From: Lepidodermella squamata
Taxonomy: Eukaryota > Gastrotricha
Direction: 5' to 3'
DNA length: 64,000 nt
Assembly (NCBI GenBank): GCA_047495785.1
Contig: JBLDXI010000038.1
Coordinates: forward strand, 806,001-870,000
Shown here piece by piece: positions 11,919 through 23,044 of the stretch. The notes beneath the pieces are model-generated. The model was not told the origin of the DNA and ran no database searches. It saw nothing but the letters and a program-made list of their open reading frames with translations. Position numbers and translations under genes: made by a program. Every line of letters starts with the position of its first letter. Within the stretch, counting starts at the first letter, position 1.

Positions 11919-14900
11919 TCATGATATTTTGTGGTAACGCGGAAGAAAGTCCAGCAGGGGGAGGCCTTCAAAACCAGGCGCATGGCTCATTTGATTTGGG
12001 TTTATGCCGGGTATGATCGGCGTGGAAGGCCATCGCAAGGTCTGGGCGAATGGCGCCCCGGCGAACCAGATCAACGGCAGCGTCAGCAATACTATGCCGA
12101 GTAGCAATAAACAGTAAACCGACAGTATTCCGAGGGGCCGGCAGACAACTTCGCCTGCTGATTGCACCTTAGCGGCTAATTCATTGCATCGTCCTGTCTC
12201 GTCTCTCGCGAGTATTGCTTCGAAGTCTCCCATTTTTTTCCGCGCGACGACTTCGACGTAATTTCCGAGGTCCCTCGATGCATCCAATAGCACTGTTTTG
12301 AAATGACCCCCACTGCCCATTATCTTTTTGGCGATTTTGTCTATCCGATCGGATATGTTGACTGCTGCGGCATTCGCAATTTTCAGTCGTTGATCGATCG
12401 AGCGAGCTGAGCGGGTGAGTCTTTGCAGCTTCTGACTGATGAGATCGCCTTGGCACTCGCGATCAAAAGTTCTGATCGCTTCGAGATGATCAGAACCGAT
12501 TTCACGAGCAACCAAAAATGAAAGCCGCGCAGCGCTAGCACCATTAGCAATGAGAGAGATTTCATTTTCCGACGGGTATCGTGGTCTAAAAAATAATGAA
12601 ACATGATATTTTAATACACAAAGCGTGGCAAAACAACTGACATTTCCCAGCTTCCAAATTGCAAATCCGTCAGCTCTCGAAGCGAGTTCCGCAACTGCTC
12701 GCTTGGCTGGTCAATGCCGTCTAGACGCGACTCAATTTTCAGGATAGCATCATTTGTCGCCTCCTTCAACTCGGCTCGAATGCTTTTGATCAGCCGATCC
12801 GCCAACATGGATTGCGGCAGTTGGAGTTGCAGGGCTTGCATCAGCGATTCGTTTTTGCTGCATCGATCCAGGGCGGTGCCAAATGAAAACCTCCAGGTCT
12901 CCGCATGCGAGCTGCTATTGCATTTAAAAACGACACTAGGTATTTATTTATCAACGAAATAAAACTCACCTCGAGCTTGCAAATATCAATTCAGGTGGCC
13001 AATCTGAGTTGTTGTGGCTACCGCTTTCGAAGTCGCCTTGCAAAAGAGCTTGAGTAACAAAATCATCCACAAGACGGAACATCTGCGAGCTGCCGGGGTG
13101 GTTGATGGGCCGGCAAACTTCTGAATGGCCGAGTGCAGTGACTAGAAAGAGTGCAAGACATGCTACCGCTAGCACCGTGGCAAAGAGAAATGAAATCGCA
13201 ATGGCACTCATTGCGAAGCAACTGGCTCGTTTGTAATACGACTTGCCGGCGCAGCAGGCCAGGAGGGAGAAGCCAATGAACAGCACCAGGCAGCCGATGA
13301 CCGATGCTACGCCCATCAAGCCGTAGAACGTGTGGTCGAGAACAGGGCGTACGTAGCTAGCCACCAGGGGCTGGTTGGTCCCCGCATCGCTCTTTGACGT
13401 CGGCTCACTACACACGAGCGCAATGACCTGTTCAGAGGCTGATGCGGCCAGTCTGTCTGTCCTACGCTTCAATACATCAGCTGCAGCGCCCAATGACGAG
13501 TTCAGGGTCGAAAAAACTGAACGCCGAACCGAAGAACCGCTAGCGATTCTGTAAGCCTCGGCTTGGATTTTGTCCAGTTCTCTCGCGTACGCGTTCAGTA
13601 AGGCTTCAGCCTTATCGCCAATCCTCCTTTGTTCGAGACCCCGAATTTTTCCCTCATCAAGTTTCGGAATGACATCAAGCTTTTTCTTGACTTGCGAAGG
13701 AACGTCTAAAACTCGTAGCTCTTGCATCAACTCCTGCGAGCACTCACGTGCTACGGTTTCCGAGCAGGCCGAGCTGATGTCTGCAACTAGTCTTTGCGCA
13801 TTAAAAACGCAGGTTTCAGCTTGCTGCTTTGCATCATTGTGATTTTCGATCAAATCTGTCATGTCCTTCACAAGAGATGTAACATTTTGCTGCAGATGCC
13901 GAGTCTCCTCGAGAGTTCCGTTCGCACCGCCAAGCCAGTCGATATCCAAGTAATGGGAAAGTCGTTTGATTAGATCTTTAACGCCAGCCATCATGCTCTC
14001 AGTCAGATCCTCGACGTGCCGCCGTAGAATGGATGCATAAGCGTCACCCAACTGCTGCACCGCCTCAATCGTATCCAGTGCAGCAGCGCCTAAGCGCTCC
14101 GTGACCAAGTAGGACTCGGATGGATCTGCTGTTTCAGTGAAAATAAAAAAGGTAAAGGTCGATTGCGATTCTGAGAACAATTGGGGATCACCCGAGAAAT
14201 ATAACTATTCCGGGGAAACGGCCCTTCAAAGAGTTTAAAACGAATTCTACACTACGACGCCGAATCATGGAAATTCCAACGAAGTCAGAAAAAAGCAACA
14301 CAGACGCCTGATGTGGGGTCTCGAATTCAAATCAGTAAATGAAAATAACAGGATTGATTTTGGAATTTATTATAATTTATAATTTTGAGAGCAAAGGGTA
14401 TAGTGTGGTTCTATACGATCTCGTCTGTTTCTAACTTACATGTTCTGCCGTTTTTGTTGGTGTTGTATGCAGATAAGGTGGCCTCCGAAGCGGCTTCGAT
14501 GGAAGATGTTGAAGTAGTATTAAAACGGAATATAACGGCACTGATGAAACAGCCGAGACAAGCGCCCATAACACAAAGGAGTAAAACGAAGAAAATGAAG
14601 CCGCAGCCGCCACGGCGACATCCGTTTTTCGACGATGTCGAGTAAATGTCGCCGCGATAACCATAACAGCAGCTCTTACAACAGCATCGGCAGCAGCAGA
14701 AAAAGAAACCCGCTATTGGCCATATCGCGGCAATTATAATGAGCAACAAGGCAATGACCGTGTAGCCTGTATAGTAGGAAACGATGCGCCACGTCGCTGG
14801 GCCGACTGGATTTGCTAAAATGTCGCGATATGTCACGCTGATGTTGCCTACAGCGTTGACAAAGAGATCTGTGCGGGGCTGAAGCTGGTCATAGAACCAA

Positions 14901-15100
14901 GTAGACGCAAACAATAACGGGTCCAGAGAGATTTCCAAGTTGGATTTCGGCAGAGGCGGGGGGCTTACAAAGGAAGATGTCGGCCTTCCAGAATCACTGC
15001 TGCTAGAAGCGGGAAGGCGTTGGCATGATGATTCCACACAGAAAGCAGGCGAAAAATATTGAATCGCGACAGTGGATAGAATCAAAATATAAAAAACCAT
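11919..15100 (-). CDS. PROM: prominin (five-pass membrane glycoprotein)
   Basis: Four minus-strand exons: 14440-15100, 12970-14128, 12642-12914 and 11919-12585, joined in frame to 919 aa. A signal peptide starts MVFYILILSTVA. The five TM helices expected of prominins are all visible: TYTVIALLLIIIAAIW-like TM1 next to a Cys-rich cytosolic loop (FFFCCCRCCCKSCC), GFIFFVLLLCVMGACLGCF, HTFYGLMGVASVIGCLVLF, AISFLFATVLAVACLALFLV and YCLLLLGIVLLTLPLIWF. Two large extracellular loops with helical, Cys-containing sequence separate TM2/TM3 and TM4/TM5. Prominins sit on microvilli, cilia and other membrane protrusions. It is the last member of a tight three-gene minus-strand cluster: its ATG is 101 bp after the CHCHD1 stop and 11 nt after a 3' splice site (TTTTGTAG). 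Confidence 0.92.
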
Positions 15101-15201
15101 CTTAACCAGCCCTACAAAATTAAAGAAAAAGTGTAAACAAATAAGAACTACATCGTAGTTGCATTAGTGGCTTCCATGGCACAAGACTAGAAAATCCGAT
15201 T
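15101..15201 (-). promoter_or_regulatory. intercistronic region CHCHD1-prominin with 3' splice site
   Basis: 101 bp from the CHCHD1 stop to the prominin ATG. On the coding strand it ends in a U-rich tract and acceptor AATTTTGTAG followed by 11 nt of leader. No AATAAA. The spacing and acceptor fit a trans-splice site between operon members. Confidence 0.55.
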
Positions 15202-15662
15202 TCACTGAGTTGGCTGGGGGAATTTGCTTAAAAATTGGTTGAGCTGCTTTGATGGTAATTTGCGACCAGCTGGCGCCGCGGCACCCCGACCGCCACTCGG
15301 GGTCAAAATGCCTTGTTCTTCTGCCAATTTTTGCGATCGTTTAGCGCGAATGTGAGCTTCGTTACATTTTTTGTACCTGTCGATTTCAACGTGGCAAGGT
15401 TTCTCGTCAAAATCATTTTCCTGCAAATCGCACTTTCAAATCCATGTTTTCAATAATTCGATTTGTCTACCTTAAAACATGAAAGCATAAGCATGAGCTC
15501 TTGCAAACATGCCGCGTCAGAACTGCGGTCGCCTTTCTTCGAGAGTGAAACTTCGTCTTTTAAAGCCGGGGGTAGTAATTCTTTATAAGGCGCGACGTAT
15601 TTGTAGTTTGTCCATTTCTTAACAACACCACGGGCAAACAATGGAACAGCAAGACTAGGCAT
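15202..15662 (-). CDS. CHCHD1: CHCHD1 / mitochondrial small-subunit ribosomal protein mS37
   Basis: Two exons, 15471-15662 and 15202-15420, separated by a 50-bp intron; 136 aa. A twin CX9C CHCH motif is complete: CLQELMLMLSC followed by CHVEIDRYKKC. The C-terminus LPSKQLNQFLSKFPQ resembles the end of human CHCHD1 (LLPNKLNKLLQRFP), which is the basis for the assignment over other CHCH proteins. Role from the family: subunit of the mitochondrial ribosome small subunit, imported to mitochondria with disulfides formed in the CHCH fold. It is the middle gene of the minus-strand cluster, 104 bp after the stop of the unknown 400-aa gene. A 3' splice site preceded by repeated TTTTAA units lies 25 nt upstream of the ATG. 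Confidence 0.88.
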
Positions 15663-15766
15663 GACAAATCACCGAATAAAAGAATTTCTAAATTAAAATT
15701 AAAATTAAAATTCATTCTAAAACGCTGTTTAAGCGCAAAATGTCAGGTAATGAGAGCTGTGAGAAA
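15663..15766 (-). promoter_or_regulatory. intercistronic region with U-rich 3' splice site
   Basis: 104 bp between the stop of the 400-aa gene and the CHCHD1 ATG. The coding strand carries a threefold TTTTAA-type repeat ending TTTAG at 15688, and a second possible TTTTAG further upstream. This fits an operon trans-splice acceptor with a U-rich upstream element. Confidence 0.55.
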
Positions 15767-17317
15767 TTAGTCACATTCGAGTATCACATAAGGAGGTGGC
15801 AACCTCGATGAGCAGAGTAAATTATGAAGACCACGTTGAAAGTTGGCAGACCTGGAAACAAAACGATAAATAAGCAGCGATAATGTTTGGAATATATATA
15901 CTTAAATTGGACACCATCGCCAGCGAAAGAACGGCCCCAGAGAGAAATCATACTTTTCCGCGTCAAAAGAATTTCCGGAAGCAATGAGGTATCATGTGGT
16001 GGCAACTGAGTTAGTCGATATTTTCCCAAGAGATATTGATCAATTGGATTTAATACAGCTGAATTATAAGCATATATTAGCCGCTATTTAGCTATTCCCA
16101 AATAAACAAATTCATACAAGATCTGAATATCCATGGCGATGACTCGATGCGGACGGCAGATGTCGACGGCAGTGTTGATGATCCGTTTAGGCCACTAGTA
16201 TGCACACAAGCGGCAGAAAAAATAGCATTCTCTTTTAGTTGGTTATGCAGATGTAATAGCTTGCGCATGGCGCAGAGAAACCAAAAGGCGTCACATGCAG
16301 GCATTAGATGGAGGTTTGACTGCTCCTGAGATTTCCCAAAATATGAATCGCGTAGCCAATAAATGAAATCGCTAAGTCTAAGTAATTCCGACATTTCATC
16401 CGAAGAATCTTCTGCTTCCTAATAAAAAATCTACGTATTATATAGACCTAAATCGATGTCGCTAATAAGGCATACATTTTGTTTGATTGCAGCTAATTTT
16501 GCATCGAATCCACTTCGCGCTTTATCGGCAGAATCTCTATCAGTCAAAGCATGTTTCTGCAACATCCAGCAGTCCTCAAACATTTTTTGCATTTTTCCCA
16601 ATTCTTTCAAGAAGCTATTTGGCGAGCTTACGCCACCCACTGAGATGCTGAAAACATATAAAGAGCTAATTGTTTGGGGCGATTAGACAAATCGACTTTG
16701 ACTAACCAAGGGTCTTTCCGTCTTGCACTGACAGCCGTTGGACTCTCTTTAATTTCCGGTATATTAACTAATAACTCAAGTTCTTTCTTCAAGCGTGTCG
16801 CATCGCTTGCCGGAGAGGCGTTGGCCTTCCCTGACGATTTCGAGGCGCATTTCGCAGATCCTCTACTAGACTCTGACAATAACTTCACAGCCTTGACTTG
16901 ATTAGCAAGTGGCTTGACTTTTGGCTTGGCCATGGCTGCGTTCGATGTAGTCTTAGCTTTAGCAGAGATGTTTTCTTTGGCCTGGTTAATCGATTAGTAT
17001 AGAGAGAGAGCAAAATCCAAAGATATGCGTTTAATTTAACCTTGTTGATAACTTTCTCAGCCATAATCATCATTTCAGCGGCCTGTTCAATTTTTTTAGC
17101 CACATCAGCATCATTGCTTGCAGGCAAATTCGGCGGAGCCTCCTCTGAGAGATCCTCAACAGTTTTCCTAGGATAATTTGGAAAATGCTATCAACAAACG
17201 CAAGGCGACACAAAGCAAAATCTAAACCAACCTTAACGACGCAGACAAGTAATGCGAATCTAGGTTGAGAAAGACCAAGCGCTCCTTGAAGTAATTAAGA
17301 GCATCACTGTTATTCAT
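15767..17317 (-). CDS. unknown protein, about 400 aa, first gene of a minus-strand cluster
   Basis: Seven exons can be chained with correct phase: 17232-17317, 17041-17167, 16707-16981 (donor could instead be at 16689), 16476-16647, 16118-16418, 15902-16058 and 15767-15851. The sum is 1203 nt, exactly 401 codons, which supports the model. The N-terminus reads MNNSDALNYFKERLVFLNLD; the middle is helical and Lys/Ala-rich (AEMMIMAEKVINK), then a helical block (FLKELGKMQKMFEDCWMLQ); the C-terminus ends PPPYVILECD. No TM helix or signal peptide. I do not recognise the family. A 3' splice site sits 1 nt before the ATG, and the two downstream genes follow at about 100-bp spacing, so it probably heads an operon. 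It could be a rapidly evolving conserved gene. Confidence 0.65.
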
Positions 17318-19339
17318 TCTAATAAGTATTACGGGATAAACGGATTTTAGCGGGCATTCATTATTGGATATGATTGGTCGCCTGACAACATTTTTAGGTT
17401 ATTTCATTTCTGGTTTCTCACTGAGTATGACATATGGCAACAAACGATTTAGATCAAAGTTTCATTAGATTTATAAAATTCGATAATGTTTAGTAAAACT
17501 GTCGATCAACTAAGTACGTGATCGCAGAAAGCCAACGAAATCTATGCAAAAGCGGGGAAAAGCGGGGAGTCGTAGCTACTAACCAGATTTAATCCAAACC
17601 GCTCAACCTTGGCCCGAAGGGGCACTGTAAACTTGGACCCAAGACCCAGAAGGCGGAATCACTCAGCTCAGCCAAAGATATTTCTCAAGCTAAGCAGACG
17701 AAAAAATGCAGGATGAGTTCGCACATAAGCGTACTGAGGCAACGATTTCCACGTTAATTTGTACAAAATATTTATTACTAATGAATAATATTGTCAAGAA
17801 TTTTAAATATAATTTCAAATTTTGAGTTTTAAATTTTTTCGCGGGGAAGCGCGCTAACAAATAAATAATTATTACTAGGAGTATTCCACTTGTCCAAGTG
17901 TCATGTGCGGAGCGCCTGCTAAAGTCCACGTCCAAGTCCAAGAAAAGAAACGTGCAGCCACAGTTACATAGATAATATTTGCAGTCGTAGCGCTTTGAGC
18001 TTCGATTGGCAGGTTGTTGAGCAAAATCGCCCCGCGTAAGGGAGTGATTTTTACTCTGAGTGGAAGTGAAACTTGGGACGACAAGTGTTTGTGTGAACTG
18101 GCTACGTTTCATTGGTTGAGAATGATTAAAGACTTTGCGGCCGAAAAGAGACTGGCGAGGCTTTCTGGTGCCTCGCCGTTGATGCATCTCCATATAATAA
18201 TAATACCAGGGATGCTATAGGTGAACGTCGTGTTTACCTCACGTGGGAAGCCAGTTTGGAGCTTCTTTTGTAGTTGGCCAGCAGTCAGGTTTGAGTCAGA
18301 GGACTGCAATGCGCGTCGGTTTACTACACGGGTGACACACCGGCTATTACATATATTACATCACATGACCGTCATCTTGAACTTGCAAGGTTTCCCCTTT
18401 ATTCCTGACTCGTCACCCGCAAATATACCTAATCATGCGGACGAGACCCTAGACATTGAAATTCGAGACGGCTCAATTCACGGTTCTGACCAAACTGACG
18501 AACTTCTTATCTCATCTCTATAAGCCATGTCAAGCCAAAATTCATCGATGGCTTACCGTAGGCAGCCATTACCGAATATCTCATAATTATTAGCGCTAAG
18601 ATTCAATAAAATGTTCTTGCTATTCGGGCTGTAAAATCTTGGGTGTTGAAATAATAAACTCTTTAAAATTGGCCCATGGGTGATTTCCTGTGATTTTATG
18701 TTTGTCTCATCCCTCTATCTCGAATCTCTCTGGAAGTCCTCGAATAGGCCGAATGGCACCATGCGCCTTCGATGAGATACAGGTAACAGGTTTTACTGCA
18801 ACACGCAACACCAAATTTGACAGCTATGTTTGAGCCCTTATTACAGCTGTACGATATCATGAAATACTATGATTAGAGGTTTTATTATTTCTTTTATCGG
18901 TCCTCGTTTTTTTCAGAAAGAGGGTAAGCCTGACTTTTTGGCTCATTGCAGATTTGATGCTGAGATATCTGAAAATATGTGGAAATTTATGTGATAGTAA
19001 TGACTCCAATTTCTGAATGAATTTCTGATTCTGATTGAATATGGTAAGTGATACGTACGCGACTATTAATTCTAAGTAAAATAAATTCCATTTGTTCACT
19101 TAACATGTCTTTCGGTACTTTAAAATTTGTTGACTTTTGTTATAATGGTGTGTCCAAGTTTGACATAGTTTTAATAAGGAGTGACTTGGACATAAACATT
19201 TTCGTTTACTGCTGCTACCAATTCTCAATGATCAATTGTCGTGAACATGATGGTGGACTCCAAATAATCGTCCAATGTCGTAATCAAAAATCATAATATA
19301 CCTAATATTTATCGAAGAGTACGACGAACAACAAACAAT

Positions 19340-19679
19340 TAGCTCTAATTTCGGACTGCGCCTAAATAATACGGATCCCTTATTTCGGAAACATCAAGGT
19401 AAACTTCAACCCAGCTAAATTTGGTGTCGTTCGAAAGCCCTCCAGGAGCTGATGGCGAATGTCATTCATTTTTTAGGTTTGTTTATCTGAGTTTCACTCA
19501 TTTATATCACCTTGAAACTCGCATAAATAAGCCTAAATTATACTTAGTCGGCCGAACTATTGATATTCGTCATAAGCTATCATGGAGAGCTTTCGAACGA
19601 TACCAAATTTGGCTGGGTTGACGTGTACCTTGATGTGTCCAAAATTAGGGACCCTACAAACTGTCCGAAATTTGAGCTA
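19340..19679. mobile_element. 340-bp inverted-repeat (MITE-like) element
   Basis: The left arm from TAGCTCTAATTTCGGAC through CATCAAGGTAAACTTCAACC and GTCGTTCGAAAG (about 19340-19457) is repeated inverted at about 19571-19679, ending GTCCGAAATTTGAGCTA. The arms are about 110 bp each with scattered mismatches. The ends abut TA on both sides, which would suit a Tc1/mariner-type target site, but this is not decisive. No coding capacity. Confidence 0.75.
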
Positions 19680-21050
19680 TTCACTCTATTAAGGGTAGTA
19701 CCAAGCTAGAAAGGCATGTGTGGCTATATAGCAGTTTCCAGTGCAGTGTTTTTTAAGCGGCATGTTACACAGGCTACAATGTAAATTCGTTTGTAACAAC
19801 CAATCGTTTGCTTAAAAAACCCTAAGTGTTGCGAAACATGAGCTAGACCTGACCTTATTACGATGCCTCAATTTCACATCAAATTCAATAAAAAGCTGAC
19901 AACTGTTCAACCTTTGTATGAAGATAATCTCAACAACCTCACTTCAGAGTATTCAGGTTTTTCATCCTTTTTCCACTCCAACAACTGTCAATTGTCATGA
20001 GCAGGCATCCACAACTGGATTTTGACTATCGTACTGTCTGTAGTCATTCGCACTTTTTTAAGAACTATTTGTGAGAAATTATCATTCTTTTAGAGACCAA
20101 ATTTCAACTTACAATATCTATTTTCTAAATACCCTGTTGTTAGATATTGTATTGACACATAATTCTGACGTCACCAGGCTTCCAGAATCATGGCTGTGTA
20201 GTACACCAGTGACAGTGTTGCCCAAACACTGACTTCTGACCTTTGAGTCATTTAGAATCTTTTTTCGTTTTACATTGGTCCCGCTGGGTTCCATTCCTTA
20301 CCGATACGATTGGTCTAGATTTACGGCTGGAATCGTACCTAAACAAAACCACGAGATCTTGGATACCGCTTGACTCCAATGTCCAGTGTTACTCCCATTT
20401 GTATGCCATTTGTGACTCGGTGATCCGGTAAGTACCATCTCATCCTGAAGGACATACCGACGAGCAAGATCTCTGTTGGGGCAGCTAATTCCCATTTTTC
20501 AATTTTTATTTCAACTTGAATTTAATTTCACTGACAGTTAACTATTGCTATAGCAGTGAACTTGGTCGCGGAGGATACAGCTACCGACAGCTAACTTGAG
20601 TCGTCTCTCTCAAACTACGACAACCTTGAGTCGTTTAGGTTTTCTTTTGCGCGCGCTCAATGATTCAAGGTCATGCCTATTTTATTTCCTCATGAAAATA
20701 TTATTTTTGTTTTTAGTTGTTTCATTTTTGTTGACGGGATAATAATTTTTTTGTGTTTTATTTTTTGAGAAGGTTTTGGGTCTCGATTTGTGTGCGTTTC
20801 TTGGGTTGAAGAGCGACTGTAGGTGCTCCGCGCTTCGCGCTCCGCAACAATTATTTAAGGAAAGGAAAGGAAGAGAGCGGCGGCGTTGAGCGAAAACCGT
20901 ACTGAATGAAAAAGTGCCAGGAACAGAAAGAAGCACGTGCTAAACGCCCACCCAAGTTCGCCCTCCTTCGGCCAGGAGTCACCAGCAACCACTTTGTTAC
21001 TTCAGCGAGTTTCTTTCTATCTCACGTAGACTACCGGCCGCCACCTCCAC

Positions 21051-21469
21051 CATGAGACGTACCAGGACGCAGCGGCTTCGAAGCTCCCGTTATCCGGGTT
21101 TGCGTAAAAAATCACGTGATGTGTTTAGCATAAGTGTGCATAATAATTACTTTCGATGGCAAATTTTTTATTTATTAAAAAATAAAATTGCCATCGAAAA
21201 TAAAAATTATAATTGAAAACATAATAACTGATATTTTCGCGGCCCGCCGTTTTCTTGACGATCGAGATATCTTCATGCAGCTGCAAAAAAGCTGATCTTT
21301 GCGTAAATACGTGATTTTCATGAATGAGATTTTTTGCTGGTCGCAGAAGAAAAATAACGTTCGCTGCTAATGAGGTTATTTTTAGCTACAACGACCTTCG
21401 GACCTTAATAAAAAATGACACAAAAATCAGGCATTTAAATCGAGGCGCTGCGTCCTGGTACGTCTCATG
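21051..21469. mobile_element. non-autonomous hAT-like MITE, 419 bp, 8-bp target duplication
   Basis: Terminal inverted repeats of 24 bp are identical: CATGAGACGTACCAGGACGC followed by AGCG, at both ends. The element is flanked on both sides by the same 8 bp ACCTCCAC (21043-21050 and 21470-21477). An 8-bp duplication is the hallmark of hAT-superfamily insertion. The interior has no ORF. It holds its own hairpin around 21154-21199 (TTTCGATGGCAA and its complement). Confidence 0.88.
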
Positions 21470-22946
21470 ACCTCCACAGCCTAGCGGACAATTAAGATTA
21501 ACTTCAGCGAAGCCAACCGATTGGGATATGTTTAACTCAGGCAATCACTACAGACATTCCGTATCTTAGTCGATGATCACCGAGCTGAGCAAGTTCCATA
21601 ACGATATGCCTCGCTGCAACATCCAGGCCACGGGCCAGCACGGGCCCCTCTGTGCCAAGAGCCAGGAAAGGACGCTACTCATGTCACAGGATCACCCATC
21701 ACCCAGATCACGTTTAGGGGGTGACAAGAGCATGGTTTGTGCGGGAGTCGGGAGGTTTGTCAGAGCAGATAAATAAATAATAAATACCGGTGTGAAATGA
21801 AGGGAAAAAGGAACGAATACCTAAATGATTTCAAATTGAGTACCTACGTTTACGAGATTCGATCTGAATTCTTGAATACTTGAATGAGTACCTAATACTT
21901 GAATTCCAATGGAAAACGAGATTCGGTGTCAAAATCGGAAATTCGGTAATTTAATATGCTAAGTGGTAAATTGATGGTTCTTTTTGCATAAAATTTGGCA
22001 TTTGACAAAGTTTATTTTGGCCAATCATACCCGGGTTCTATTTGACATCGATTTCCCGCAAATCACTCCTAAAGGTATCGATCGGCGCAAATCCTTCGAT
22101 TTCAATCGATCGATATCGATCTGATTACCCCCTTGATATGGATATCGTTGGATAGGAAATTTTATATAGATTCGGGAAGGTTCGGGAAGTTATATAGCGT
22201 CTTTTGGTGAGTTTTGGTGATAAAACCTTGATGGAAATTGCCTATTACGGGCAGGGTTCCGGAAAATTTTCAATTGGGAAAATCTGGTGCTGATTGAAGT
22301 CAGCAGAAGGTTCCGATCAGAATACATCGGCGAGCAGACTCTTCCCAACCGAGTGAATTCATTCTCCGTTTAGTTATTACCTATATATAATGCCCAATCG
22401 ATAGGAAAAGCCGCATCTTGAAAACATCTTCCAACGGCATTCTGCCTTCTGCCAGAATTGAGCCTTTACGTATAGTTAGCGTATTGGTTTCTCGTTTTTG
22501 GGATATAGGTGTCATGTTATGCCTGGCATGGCGGTTGTCCCTTTTATCCTGTCACAGTGATGGCACCTAGCGCGTCAGCATGCTTAAATTTGTCTCTGAG
22601 TAAAAATCGCTGATTCTTGAGGTGTACCTACCTAATTATTTTCTTATCAAAAACACATAGGCAGATTTAGCGGCCACAATCCAGGTAACGATGCTAACCT
22701 GAACAGGTAGATGCCACCTGATCATTGAACAGCACCAATCGATTCTCCGAACATGAATAACGTAGAAATCCGTAGAATATCCTAGCCAGTATTACAGCCG
22801 GTATTACCCAGAAATACGTCCACCTTTAATGTTATTTATCTGTGGCATTTCATGATAGAATTGTCGTCGAGTTCGACGTTAAGTTAGTATATTTTGATTC
22901 TTGACTGTCATGCATTTTCTGTTGTATTCCATATGATTGTAGCAAA

Positions 22947-22952
22947 TTTATT
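22947..22952 (-). terminator. possible poly(A) signal of the CEP95-like gene
   Basis: TTTATT on the + strand about 93 nt beyond the stop codon of the minus-strand gene. Confidence 0.35.
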
Positions 22953-23044
22953 AGCAATGTGCGTAAACCTTGATACAAACAATTATTTCATTAGTGGTAG
23001 GTGCAGCGTTATGAAAACGTAACAAACTAAACAACAGAAGAATG

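Larger units (their letters stand above)
17321..22946. other. long gene-poor region
   Basis: About 5.6 kb without a gene I can support. It contains the inverted-repeat element at 19340-19679 and the hAT-like MITE at 21051-21469. A GC-richer patch at about 17.87-18.52 kb carries overlapping ORFs of 60-170 codons on both strands, none recognised. The rest is AT-rich; 20.68-20.93 kb has T-rich low-complexity sequence. Confidence 0.5.
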
